NCBI RefSeq assembly: GCF_014646095.1
Contig: NZ_BMMU01000048.1
Coordinates: forward strand, 1-35,315
Reading direction: 5' to 3'
Length of the DNA stretch: 35,315 bases
Source: Streptomyces lacrimifluminis
GTDB lineage: Bacteria; Actinomycetota; Actinomycetes; Streptomycetales; Streptomycetaceae
Shown here one piece after another: positions 14,262 through 22,255 of this stretch. The position numbers and the translations under genes are program-made. Below the pieces are notes generated by a model that worked only from the letters and a program-made list of their open reading frames with translations, was not told the origin of the DNA and searched no databases. Each line of letters starts with the position of its first letter. Position 1 is the stretch's first letter.

Positions 14262-14916
14262 ATGAACGCACCGCCGGACGAGACGTCCTCCGGCCGGACA
14301 GACGGCCCCGGGCCTGAGCCGGAGCGCGGACACGTAGACGACGTGATGCTCAGCATGGCTGCGGCGGGCGTGACCGTCCGCCGCATCGCACAGGAGGTGG
14401 GCCTGGCCAAGTCGACCGTGCACGACCGGCTGTCGCTCCTGCTCCGCACCCAAACGCAGCGGGCCTCGGACGAGTTCATCGCCATGCGGGAGGTCCGGCT
14501 GGAGGATCTGTACCGCCGGGCATACGGCTCCCTCACGCGGATGGAGAAGGACTCGGACGCCTGGGGCCGGGCGTGGGACAGGTGTCTGCGGCCGGAGGAG
14601 TCCCTGCGCAAGCTCAAGGGCGCGGACGCCCCGGAGGCCATGACCATCGCCCTGGAGCGCCGGGCGGAGTCGCAGGCGGAGATGACCGTGACCGCGATTG
14701 AGATGAGCCGGGTGTTGAGCAATCTGCTGGTCAACGCGATCCGCCATTCTCGTGGCAGTGGACGCCGTCTCCCTGCCGGACGACAGGCGCGCGTCTGCAC
14801 TGGAGGCCGCCTCCGCCCGCCTGCACGCCATCGAGGGCGACTTCACCGTGCCGGAGCCCCTGCCGCCGCTGGGTGCTGCACCCACGCCCTACCGGGCCGA
14901 CGACGGGCGGCCCTGA
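14262..14916 (+). pseudogene. Phage/ICE-type HTH protein, disrupted by a short foreign segment
   Basis: ATG 14262 opens a disordered start, then a helix-turn-helix (MAAAGVTVRRIAQEVGLAKS, TVHDRL) and a helical region (VRLEDLYRRAYGSLTRMEKD, APEAMTIALERRAESQAEMT). It resembles small DNA-binding proteins near phage or ICE genes. At about 14699 the frame enters EMSRVLSNLLVNAIRHS, which looks like the N-box of a sensor histidine kinase rather than the same protein. The apparent continuation (LVAVDAVSLPDDRRASALEA up to YRADDGRP and TGA 14914-14916) lies in another frame from about 14749. The gene seems to be interrupted by about 50 bases of unrelated coding sequence plus a frame change. The role of the parent protein is unknown. 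Confidence 0.5.
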
Positions 14917-14932
14917 GGGGCTGCGGTACCGG

Positions 14933-15127
14933 GTGACGGCTGTGGAGCCTCAGCCCGCGCCCACCGTCGACCGGCCCGCCCTCCCGCCGGGCCCCTCGGC
15001 CGGGCAGGAGCGGGACGGCGCGGAGGCCGTACTGGCCGAAGTAGCGAAATTCGAGGCGGAGTTCGGACCGCTCGGAGAGGACGAGGAGGAGGATGAACCT
15101 GAAGATGATCCAGCGGCGCCTGCGTGA
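14933..15127 (+). CDS. Small acidic hypothetical protein
   Basis: 64 residues from GTG 14933. A Pro-rich start (TAVEPQPAPTVDRPALPPGP) is followed by a helix (AEAVLAEVAKFEAEFGPL) and a very acidic tail (EDEEEDEPEDDP). The ribosome site is weak and distant. It follows the disrupted HTH gene closely and overlaps the next small ORF by 35 bases, a layout typical of phage or ICE gene strings. Family not recognised. Confidence 0.4.
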   Translation: MTAVEPQPAPTVDRPALPPGPSAGQERDGAEAVLAEVAKFEAEFGPLGEDEEEDEPEDDPAAPA

Positions 15128-15242
15128 GCTGGCGGCCAAACCCGGCCGTCCCGGCGCGTGGGAGAAGGCGCAGCGGCTGCGCGGCGAGGCCGCCCGCCTC
15201 AACCAGGCCGGACGGCTTCCGGAGGCCGTACTCCGCCCGTAA
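15093..15242 (+). CDS. Small basic hypothetical protein
   Basis: 49 residues from ATG 15093, with a strong purine-rich ribosome site (GAGGAGGAGG) just before it. The sequence MNLKMIQRRLRELAAKPGRP, AWEKAQRLRGEAARLNQAGR is a helical, basic peptide. The same frame stays open after the TAA at 15240-15242 up to 15423 (EPEPPAGPGAEAIATRPPEL and on), so a longer gene may have been cut by the stop. It is too short for confident assignment; the context suggests a mobile-element origin. Confidence 0.4.
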   Translation: MNLKMIQRRLRELAAKPGRPGAWEKAQRLRGEAARLNQAGRLPEAVLRP

Positions 15243-15741
15243 CGCGAGCCCGAGCCGCCCGCCGGCCCCGGCGCGGAGGCGATCGCCACGCGACCCCCAG
15301 AGCTGCGCGCCCGGCTGTCCCGGTCCTCGCTCAGCCGGTCGATCGACCGGGGCTCCGCGCGGCACGATCCCGGCGGCTGGGGTGCCAAAAATGAACTGCG
15401 CCGCCGGGTTGTCCGGCCCTGACCTGGACGTTTGTGATCCGTAGGCGCCGCGGCTCGTTCACCCGGCCTTCCCTGGCAGGCGGGCGGGCCGTGATTATGC
15501 TCGATCTACGGGTGTAACCGTGCGGCACACTTCCCTGACCTGGGGTGATGTCTCCGACCTGCGTCTATGGATCAAAGCCGGACGTGGCAGCTTGTCTACG
15601 GTCATGATGACGGTCCGCGCCGCGTCCGCGGCCTGTGCCATACGTCTCCCACCCCGAGCGGTCGGAATCACCGGGCGGCGTCAGCCCGGTGCCGCGCCGC
15701 CTTCGACCCATCGTATGTTCGATCGTCCCGCTTCGCGCCGG
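15243..15741. other. Region between mobile block and core genes
   Basis: 499 bases with no supported gene. A short open frame at 15567-15761 starts MDQSRTWQLVYGHDDGPR but has no ribosome site and then becomes Arg/Ser-rich. No tRNA-like sequence or direct repeat that would mark an attachment site was noticed. Confidence 0.3.
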
Positions 15742-16095
15742 TCAGCTCTTCCGCGCCCTGAGCACGCAGAACTCGTTGCCCTCCGGGTCCATCAGAGTGG
15801 TCCAGGACTGCTCTCCCTGGCCGATGTCCGCGTGCCGCGCCCCGAGGGACAGCAGCCGGTCCACCTCGGCCTGGTGGTCGTCGGGCCGGAAGTCGAGGTG
15901 CAGCCGGTTCTTGACGGACTTCGCCTCGGGGACCCGTACGAAGAGGAGGCCGGGCATCTGGTCCGGTGTCGGCCGGATCTCGTACTCCTCGGGGGAGTCG
16001 TCGACGACCGCCCAGCCGAGCGCCTCGGCCCACCAGCGCCCCAGCGCCGCCGGGTCCGCCGCGTCCACGATCACTTGTTCCCATTCCAATGCCAT
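15742..16095 (-). CDS. VOC (glyoxalase/bleomycin-resistance-like) family protein
   Basis: 117 residues from ATG 16095, one VOC module. The start MALEWEQVIVDAADPAALGR and the WWAEALGWAVV helix are typical, as are the central RLHLDFRP and the end DPEGNEFCVLRA with the usual metal-ligand Glu position. Many Streptomyces proteins of this type are annotated as glyoxalases but their substrates are unknown. It is divergent from the universal stress protein across about 60 bases. It starts the block of ordinary chromosomal genes. Confidence 0.88.
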   Translation of the reverse strand: MALEWEQVIVDAADPAALGRWWAEALGWAVVDDSPEEYEIRPTPDQMPGLLFVRVPEAKSVKNRLHLDFRPDDHQAEVDRLLSLGARHADIGQGEQSWTTLMDPEGNEFCVLRARKS

Positions 16096-16157
16096 GCGGA
16101 CAGGGTAGTGAAGACTGGGCCCGGTACGCATCCATGATCACGACACGGAGGAACCGT

Positions 16158-17030
16158 ATGACGCGCCCGATCACGGCAGGGGTGGACGGATCCCCCGAAA
16201 GCCATGCCGCGCTGTCCTGGGCGGCCCGTGAGGCCGTACGGCGGAACCTCGCGCTGCGGGTGGTGCACGCCTGGGAGCTGGTGCCGGACCAGGCGTTCGG
16301 GGCGGCGAGCCGGGAGACCCACGACCAGTGGGTGCGGGAGGGCGTGGACGAGGCAGCGCGGAGCGTCGCCGAACGTCATCCGGAGCTGGACCTGACCGTC
16401 GACGTGGTCGAGGGCGGCACGGCACACTCGCTCGCCGAGGCCGCGGCACAGGCCGAGATGCTGGTTCTCGGCTCCCGTGGGCATGGGGCTCTCGTCGGGT
16501 TCCTCCTCGGTTCCGTCGGGCAGCACGTGATCGCCGAGTCCGCACGGCCCGTCGTCCTCGTCCGCGCGGAGGACCGCGCCTCCGACGAGGCCGCCGGGCG
16601 TGAGGTCGTCGTGGGGCAGCACGGCGACCCGGAGGAGAGCGCGCCGGCCCTGCGGTTCGCCTTCGAGGCCGCGGCGGCACGGGGCGCCGCCGTCCACGCC
16701 GTACGGGCATGGAGCCTGCCGCCGGTGTTCGCGTACAGCCCGGGCTCGCTGAAGCTCCTCGACGAGGCCGGCGGCCTGGAACCGTACGAGAAGAACGCGC
16801 TGGCCGCCGCGCTGGAACCGTGGCGCGAGCGCTTCCCCGACGTACCTGTCACCCAGCACGTGGAGATGGGCAGCGCGGGGGAGGTACTGCTGTCGGTGGC
16901 CTCGCGGGCGCAGCTCCTGGTCGTCGGGCGGCGCGCCCGCCGCTCGGCCGTGGGCGCGCGGATCGGCTCGGTCGCCCACGGTGTACTGCACCACGCGCAC
17001 TGCCCGGTGGCCGTGGTCCCGCACGGGTGA
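16158..17030 (+). CDS. Tandem-domain universal stress protein
   Basis: 290 residues from ATG 16158 with GGAGGA upstream. Two UspA domains follow each other (about 1-140 and 150-290). The first carries the full ATP-binding signature: GSRGHG at 105-110, then Gly118-Ser119, matching G-2x-G-9x-G-S. The second has GRRARRSAVGARIGSV, in which the second Gly of the signature is replaced by Ala, so only the first domain is expected to bind ATP well. Such proteins respond to stress and oxygen limitation in actinomycetes. It ends one base before the convergent DUF4032 gene. Confidence 0.93.
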   Translation: MTRPITAGVDGSPESHAALSWAAREAVRRNLALRVVHAWELVPDQAFGAASRETHDQWVREGVDEAARSVAERHPELDLTVDVVEGGTAHSLAEAAAQAEMLVLGSRGHGALVGFLLGSVGQHVIAESARPVVLVRAEDRASDEAAGREVVVGQHGDPEESAPALRFAFEAAAARGAAVHAVRAWSLPPVFAYSPGSLKLLDEAGGLEPYEKNALAAALEPWRERFPDVPVTQHVEMGSAGEVLLSVASRAQLLVVGRRARRSAVGARIGSVAHGVLHHAHCPVAVVPHG

Positions 17031-17031
17031 C

Positions 17032-18282
17032 TCAGACGGGCGGCGCCGCCTCGTCCGTCGGCAGCGGCAGCGCCTGGCGGGCCTTGGGCAGGATGTTCAC
17101 GATGTAGTCATTGACCGCCTCGTCCAGCCCGATGTCGTGCTGCGCCCGCTCGGACAGGTACCAGCGGTGTTCCAGGAGCTGGTGGTAGATCTCGGCGGGG
17201 TCCACGTTCCCGCGCAGTTCGCGCGGCACCTCCCGCACGGTCGGCCGGAACACCTCCCGCACCCAGCGGTGCGCGAGCACCTCCGGGCTGGCGCCGAGGG
17301 GGTCGCCGGGCTCGTAGTCGTCCTGGGTGGCCATCCAGCTCTCCAGGTCGCCGAGGAGCCGCCGCGCCTGGTTCTCCTCGGTGTCGAGCCCGGTCAGCCG
17401 CAGCAGCTGCCGCTGATGGTGGCCGGCGTCGACGACCTTCGGTACGAAGGTCACCGTGTCGCCGTTCGAGGAGTGCTCGATCTGCATCTCGGCCACGTCG
17501 AATCCGAGCTCGTTGAGGCGCCGGATGCGGCGCTCGATGTAGTGGTACTTGCCCGCCGGGTAGACGGAGGTGCGGGTCAGCTCCTGCCACAGGCGCTGGT
17601 AGCGGGCGCAGATCTCCATGCCGAACTCGATCGGGTCCACGGAGGGGTGCAGTGCCCCGGACGCCTCCAGGTCCAGCAGCTCTCCGCTGATGTTGACGCG
17701 GGCGAGGTCGAGGTCGTACTCGCGCTGGCCGTCGCTGAGCTGCGGGTGCAGATCGCCCGTCTCGGCGTCGACCAGGTACGCGGCGTAGGCGCCCGCGTCA
17801 CGCCGGAAGAGGGTGTTGGACAGGGAGCAGTCGCCCCAGGCGAACCCCGAGAGGTGGAGCCGGACCAGCAGGACGGCCAGGGCGTCCATCAGGCGGTGCA
17901 TGGTGGCCGGGCGCATCGTCGTCTCGAACATCGAGCGGTACGGCATGGAGCCGCCGAGGTGCCGGGTGATCAGCACCGGCTCCAGGGCGCCGCCCTCGTC
18001 GGTGGCTCGCCCGGTGACCACGGCCAGGGGGTCGACGGCCGGGATGCCGAGCCGGTCCAGGTCCCGCAGCAGCTCGTACTCGCGCAGCGCGGGGCGTTCC
18101 GCCAGCTCCTTGACGGCGATGACCTCGTCGCCGGCACGTGCGTAGCGCACGACGTGGCGGGAGATTCCGCGCGGCAGTGGAACGAGGTAGTGGTCGGGCC
18201 ACTCCTCCAGGGGGAGGTGCCACGGCAGTTCGAGCAGCAGTGCGGGGTGCTCGGGGTTGGTGGCGCTGATCTGCAATGCCAT
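17032..18282 (-). CDS. DUF4032 kinase-like protein
   Basis: 416 residues. An N-terminal kinase-like fold is visible: AVKEL with Lys58, then the catalytic loop GDCSLSN (150-156) and YLVDAETG with Asp172, as in lipopolysaccharide-kinase-like proteins. The second half (about 210-400) is the DUF4032 region, with KYHYIERRIRRLNELGFDVA and LEHRWYLSERAQHD. The substrate is unknown. It lies 54 bases downstream of the MBL hydrolase on the same strand and may share its transcript. Upstream is GGTGATCGTCACC (18306-18318), a small perfect palindrome that might be an operator. Confidence 0.88.
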   Translation of the reverse strand: MALQISATNPEHPALLLELPWHLPLEEWPDHYLVPLPRGISRHVVRYARAGDEVIAVKELAERPALREYELLRDLDRLGIPAVDPLAVVTGRATDEGGALEPVLITRHLGGSMPYRSMFETTMRPATMHRLMDALAVLLVRLHLSGFAWGDCSLSNTLFRRDAGAYAAYLVDAETGDLHPQLSDGQREYDLDLARVNISGELLDLEASGALHPSVDPIEFGMEICARYQRLWQELTRTSVYPAGKYHYIERRIRRLNELGFDVAEMQIEHSSNGDTVTFVPKVVDAGHHQRQLLRLTGLDTEENQARRLLGDLESWMATQDDYEPGDPLGASPEVLAHRWVREVFRPTVREVPRELRGNVDPAEIYHQLLEHRWYLSERAQHDIGLDEAVNDYIVNILPKARQALPLPTDEAAPPV

Positions 18283-18336
18283 GGCTCGACCGTTCTCGTT
18301 CCGCTGGTGATCGTCACCTCACTGTAGAGCGCGGCT

Positions 18337-19077
18337 TCACCGGGCCCGCTCCCGCGCCTGCCCCGCCGCCTGCCGCACGCTGCCCTGGTGCACGGGCCCG
18401 TGGCCGGGCAGCAGGACATCGGCCGCGAGCTTTTCCAACAGGTCCAGCGAGGCCACCGCGCGCTCGCGCTCGCGGTGGAACATGTCGGGCAGCAGCTGCG
18501 GGCCCTTGAGCCGGGCGGTCGGGTGCCCGCTGACCAGGGCGTCACCGGAGACCACGACCCCGGCGTCCGGGAGGTGGAAGGCGCAGTGCCCGTCCGTGTG
18601 CCCCGGGGTGTGGACGGGGACGGGGCCGCCCGGCAGGTCGAGCACCTCCGGGAACGGCTGGGGCTCGGCGACCGGGACCTGCGCGGTGCCACCGGAGCGG
18701 ATCGCGTGCACGGCCCAGGGAAGCACACCCGGCCGCCACCCGTTCCTCAGCACCTCCCCGACGCTCACCTGATGCAGGAAGTCCCGGCGTGCGTGCGGGA
18801 CTTCGGCCTCGTGCGTCAGCACCGGCGTGCCGTACGCGGCCCGCAGATACTCGGCCGAGCCGATGTGGTCGTTGTGGGCGTGCGTGACGAGTACCGCCGC
18901 GACCGCCTCCGGTGAACTGCCCACCTGCGCGAGCGAGTCGAGGACCAGTTGCCGGTCGCCCGGGTATCCGGTGTCGATCAGGGTGGCGGCGTCCCCCTCG
19001 GTGAGGATCACCCAGTTGGTGTTGCTTCCGTGTACGAGGTAAATGCCGTCGGCGACTTGCTGGACGTCTGCCCGCAT
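18337..19077 (-). CDS. MBL-fold metallo-hydrolase
   Basis: 246 residues from ATG 19077. The metallo-beta-lactamase fold is clear: LIDTG (33-37), metal motif THAHNDH with His66, His68, Asp70 and His71, then PGHTDGH, VVSGDAL and a late LLPGHGPVHQG. All metal ligands are present, so a two-metal hydrolase is expected. The family covers glyoxalase II, lactonases and others, and the substrate cannot be read from sequence. It is followed by DUF4032 on the same strand. Confidence 0.92.
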   Translation of the reverse strand: MRADVQQVADGIYLVHGSNTNWVILTEGDAATLIDTGYPGDRQLVLDSLAQVGSSPEAVAAVLVTHAHNDHIGSAEYLRAAYGTPVLTHEAEVPHARRDFLHQVSVGEVLRNGWRPGVLPWAVHAIRSGGTAQVPVAEPQPFPEVLDLPGGPVPVHTPGHTDGHCAFHLPDAGVVVSGDALVSGHPTARLKGPQLLPDMFHRERERAVASLDLLEKLAADVLLPGHGPVHQGSVRQAAGQARERAR

Positions 19078-19168
19078 GATCTTCCCGTTCTGCAGTTCAC
19101 TGCCGGATGACGCACAGCACATCAGACGGCGGTGGAGTGGAACCCTGCGGGGCGAGCGGCCCTGTGGC

Positions 19169-19795
19169 TCACCGCACCCCGCGCGGCCGGAACTGGACGC
19201 TGATCCGGGGACCTGCGGCCCGCGCGCTCTTGGGAACGGCGTGCTCCCACGTCCGCTGGCAGGAGCCGCCCATCACGATCAGGTCCCCGTGCCCCAGGGA
19301 GCGCCGCACCGTCCCACCGCCGCGCACCGGCCGCAGCAGCAGGTCGCGCGGCGCACCAACGGAGAGGATCGCGACCATGGTGTCCTCGCGCTGACCACGC
19401 CCGATCCGGTCCCCGTGCCAGGCGACGCTGTCCCGCCCGTCGCGGTAGTAGCAGAGGCCGGCCGTGGTGAAGGGCTCCCCGAGTTCGGCGGCGTAGTGGG
19501 CGCCGAGCGCGTCCCGCGCGCGGGCCAGCACCGGGTGCGGCAGCGACTCCGTCTCGCCGTAGAAGGCCAGCAGTCGAGGTACGTCCACGACGTGGTCGTA
19601 CATCTGCCGGCGCTCGGCCCGCCAGGGGACCTCGGCGGCCAGCTGTTCGAACAGGGCGTCCGCTCCCCGGAGCCAGCCGGGCAGTTCGTCGATCCAGGCG
19701 CCGTGACCCAGCGGTGTGCGGCGCGTTCCGGCCAGTGTGCCGAGCCGGAGTTCGTCGGTCTGGTCGAAGAGGGAGCCCTGGAGATGCGCGGCCAT
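19169..19795 (-). CDS. AlkB-like 2-oxoglutarate/Fe(II) dioxygenase
   Basis: 208 residues from ATG 19795. The iron triad is visible as WHGD (His127, Asp129) and His185 in WEHAVPK. The oxoglutarate-binding RxxxxxR is Arg197-Arg203 in RISVQFR. AlkB proteins remove methyl groups from 1-methyladenine and 3-methylcytosine in DNA or RNA by oxidative demethylation, releasing formaldehyde. Length and motifs agree with a DNA repair role. A LexA-type box lies 22-37 bases upstream, which would place it under DNA-damage control. It is divergent from the TetR gene. Confidence 0.93.
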   Translation of the reverse strand: MAAHLQGSLFDQTDELRLGTLAGTRRTPLGHGAWIDELPGWLRGADALFEQLAAEVPWRAERRQMYDHVVDVPRLLAFYGETESLPHPVLARARDALGAHYAAELGEPFTTAGLCYYRDGRDSVAWHGDRIGRGQREDTMVAILSVGAPRDLLLRPVRGGGTVRRSLGHGDLIVMGGSCQRTWEHAVPKSARAAGPRISVQFRPRGVR

Positions 19796-19816
19796 GCCAC
19801 CAGCGTACTCCCGTAT

Positions 19817-19832
19817 TCGAATAGGTGTTCTT
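19817..19832 (-). promoter_or_regulatory. LexA-like SOS box upstream of the AlkB gene
   Basis: TCGAATAGGTGTTCTT resembles the actinobacterial SOS box CGAAC-N4-GTTCG; 8 of the 10 fixed core bases match. It lies just upstream of the AlkB start. The palindrome TATTCGAATA (19814-19823) overlaps it. Confidence 0.5.
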
Positions 19833-19882
19833 ATTTGGAGGGGGTGACGAAATATCGGCCCCCGAGCTCTTTGGATGCATCG

Positions 19883-19897
19883 ATGTATCGGATACAT
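19883..19897. promoter_or_regulatory. 15-bp palindrome, probable TetR operator
   Basis: ATGTATCGGATACAT is a perfect palindrome around a central G, 26 bases before the TetR start. GATGCATC (19874-19881) and a further half-site TGTATCGAAC (19901-19910) flank it. Position and shape fit an autoregulatory operator. Confidence 0.65.
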
Positions 19898-19922
19898 TCC
19901 TGTATCGAACGGAGGGCCGGAC

Positions 19923-20564
19923 ATGACGGTCGAGGGCACGACGGGGCGGGTGACCAGGCGGCGCGTGCGGACGCGGGCCAATCTGCTGGAGGCCGCGTTC
20001 GCGGTGTTCGCCGCGAAGGGGTTCGGGCGGGTCTCGATCGAGGAGGTCTGCGAAGCCGCCGGCTACAGCAGAGGCGCCTTCTACTCGAACTTCGACAGCC
20101 TCGACGAGCTGTTCTTCGCCCTCTACGGGGAACGCGCAGACCTGATCGCCGACCAGGTCACCGGCGCGCTCGCCCTGGACGGCCCCGATCTCGACGTCCC
20201 CGCGGCCGTCGACCGGGTCACCGAGGTCCTGCTGCTCGACCTGGACTGGCTGCTGGTCAAGACCGACTTCCTGGTCCACGCGGCCCGGGACCCCGCGGTC
20301 GCCCAGACCCTCCTGGAACACCGCGAGCGGCTGCGGCGGGCCGTCGCGGACAGGCTCGCCCGCGCCACCGAACACACCGAACTGCCCGTCGTACTCGGCG
20401 GCGCCGAGGGCGCCGCCCACGCGGTGATCGCCGCGTACGACGGGGTCACGACCCAACTGCTGCTGGACAAGGACGTCGAGCACGCGCGCGCGTGGCTCAA
20501 GCAGCTGCTCACCGCGCTGCTCACCGACGGCAGCGACAACCCCGCCGCGCGCAGCGGCGGATGA
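19923..20564 (+). CDS. TetR-family transcriptional regulator
   Basis: 213 residues from ATG 19923, with CGGAGGG upstream. The N-terminal helix-turn-helix is clear: RTRANLLEAAFAVFAAKGFG, VSIEEVCEAAGYSRGAFYSN, then FDSLDELFFALYGE. The C-terminal ligand domain is less conserved (DLDWLLVKTDFLVHAARDPA). It is 17 bases before the FAD dehydrogenase and probably co-transcribed with it, so a steroid-like or other dehydrogenase substrate may be its effector. The palindrome at 19883-19897 is the likely binding site. Confidence 0.92.
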   Translation: MTVEGTTGRVTRRRVRTRANLLEAAFAVFAAKGFGRVSIEEVCEAAGYSRGAFYSNFDSLDELFFALYGERADLIADQVTGALALDGPDLDVPAAVDRVTEVLLLDLDWLLVKTDFLVHAARDPAVAQTLLEHRERLRRAVADRLARATEHTELPVVLGGAEGAAHAVIAAYDGVTTQLLLDKDVEHARAWLKQLLTALLTDGSDNPAARSGG

Positions 20565-20581
20565 GAAAGGGAACGGTCGCC

Positions 20582-22255
20582 ATGGATGCGGACGTCATCG
20601 TCGTCGGAGCCGGCCTCGCCGGACTGGTCGCGGCACACGAGCTGACCAGCAAGGGCCGGCGGGTCGCGCTCGTCGACCAGGAGAACGCCGCCAACCTCGG
20701 CGGACAGGCCTTCTGGTCGTTCGGCGGGCTGTTCCTCGTCGACTCCCCGGAGCAGCGGCGCGTCGGCATCAAGGACTCCTTCGAGCTCGCCTGGAGCGAC
20801 TGGCAGGGCAGCGCCGGCTTCGACCGCGTCGACGACGAGGACTCCTGGGCGGTGAAATGGGCGCGCGCCTACGTCGAGTTCGCCGCCGGGGAGAAGCGGT
20901 CCTGGCTCGCCGGCCACGGCATCTCGTTCCTGCCGACGGTCGGCTGGGCGGAACGCGGCGACCTGCGCGCCCACGGGCACGGCAACTCCGTACCCCGCTT
21001 CCACGTCTCGTGGGGTACGGGCACCGGAGTGGTCGAACCCTTCGTGCTCAGCGCCAAGGAGGCGTCCCGTGCCGGCCTGCTGACCTTCTACCACCGTCAC
21101 CAGGTCGACGAACTCGTCGTCACGGAGGGCGCCGTGCGCGGCGTCCGCGGCACGGTCCTCGCCGAGGACACCTCGCCGCGCGGTGTGGCGTCCAACCGGG
21201 AGCGGATCGGCGACTTCGAACTCACCGCGCAGGCCGTGATCGTCACCACCGGCGGGATCGGCGCCAACCACGACATCGTGCGCCGGTACTGGCCCGAGCG
21301 ACTCGGCACGGCGCCGGTCGACATGGCCACCGGCGTGCCCGCGTACGTCGACGGGCGGATGCTCGACATCAGCGCCCAGGCCGGAGCGCGTCTCGTCAAC
21401 CGGGACCGCATGTGGCACTACACCGAGGGAATCCAGAACTGGAACCCGATCTGGCCCGGCCACGGCATCCGCATCCTGCCCGGCCCGTCCTCCATGTGGT
21501 TCGACGCGCTCGGCCGTCGGCTGCCCGAACCCTGCCTGCCCGGGTACGACACCCTCGGCACCCTCAAGTACCTGCGCACCACCGAGGACATCGCCGAGTA
21601 CGACCACTCCTGGTTCATCCTCACCCAGCGGATCATCGAGAAGGAGTTCGCCCTCTCGGGCTCCGAGCAGAACCCCGACATCACCGCCAAGAACCGCAAG
21701 GCGTTCCTCAAGGAACGCATCCTCGGCAAGGGCGCCCCCGGCCCGGTGGCCGACTTCGTCAAGCACGGCGCGGACTTCGTGGTCGCCGACGCCCTCGAAC
21801 AACTCGTCGTAAAAATGAATGAGTTGACCGACAAGCCGCTCCTCGACGTGGACCGGGTGCGCCGCCAGATCGAGGCCCGCGACCTCCAGATCGCCAACCC
21901 GTACAGCAAGGACGCCCAAGTACAGGGCATCCGCAACTCCCGCCGCTACATCGGCGACCGGCTCGGCCGAACCGTCACCCCGCACCGCATCCTCGACCCC
22001 GAGGCCGGCCCGCTCATCGGCGTCAAACTCCACACCCTCACCCGCAAGACCCTCGGCGGCATCCAGACGGACCTCGACTCACGCGCGCTGGGCGTGGCGG
22101 GCGAACCCGTCGAAGGGCTGTACGCGGCCGGTGAGGTGGCCGGCTTCGGCGGCGGCGGCGTGCACGGCTACAACGCCCTGGAGGGCACCTTCCTCGGCGG
22201 CTGCCTGTTCTCGGGCCGCGCGGCGGGGCGGGCGGCGGCCCGGGCGACGGCCTAG
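20582..22255 (+). CDS. FAD-binding dehydrogenase, 3-ketosteroid-dehydrogenase-like
   Basis: 557 residues from ATG 20582. An N-terminal Rossmann FAD site DVIVVGAGLAGLVAAHEL starts at residue 4, followed by NLGGQAFWSFGGLFLVDSPE. The C-terminal end EGLYAAGEVAGFGGGGVHGY closes the FAD site. Family members are usually called FAD-binding dehydrogenases and resemble 3-ketosteroid delta-1-dehydrogenase and fumarate reductase flavoproteins. The catalytic residues of true ketosteroid dehydrogenases cannot be placed by eye, so the substrate stays open. It is co-directional with the TetR gene. Its stop overlaps by three bases the stop of the convergent DUF488 gene. Confidence 0.9.
   Translation: MDADVIVVGAGLAGLVAAHELTSKGRRVALVDQENAANLGGQAFWSFGGLFLVDSPEQRRVGIKDSFELAWSDWQGSAGFDRVDDEDSWAVKWARAYVEFAAGEKRSWLAGHGISFLPTVGWAERGDLRAHGHGNSVPRFHVSWGTGTGVVEPFVLSAKEASRAGLLTFYHRHQVDELVVTEGAVRGVRGTVLAEDTSPRGVASNRERIGDFELTAQAVIVTTGGIGANHDIVRRYWPERLGTAPVDMATGVPAYVDGRMLDISAQAGARLVNRDRMWHYTEGIQNWNPIWPGHGIRILPGPSSMWFDALGRRLPEPCLPGYDTLGTLKYLRTTEDIAEYDHSWFILTQRIIEKEFALSGSEQNPDITAKNRKAFLKERILGKGAPGPVADFVKHGADFVVADALEQLVVKMNELTDKPLLDVDRVRRQIEARDLQIANPYSKDAQVQGIRNSRRYIGDRLGRTVTPHRILDPEAGPLIGVKLHTLTRKTLGGIQTDLDSRALGVAGEPVEGLYAAGEVAGFGGGGVHGYNALEGTFLGGCLFSGRAAGRAAARATA

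Noticed and set aside
9100..15700. tRNA gene or attachment-site duplication bordering the mobile block
   Set aside because: I looked for tRNA arms and for long direct repeats at the borders and saw none, although a search by program would be more reliable.
15567..15761. ORF starting MDQSRTWQLVYGHDDGPR
   Set aside because: It has no ribosome site and its second half is Arg/Ser-rich; it overlaps the end of the VOC gene.
18306..18318. GGTGATCGTCACC as a Crp site
   Set aside because: The half-sites are separated by three bases, not six, so it does not fit the Crp pattern, although it is a palindrome.
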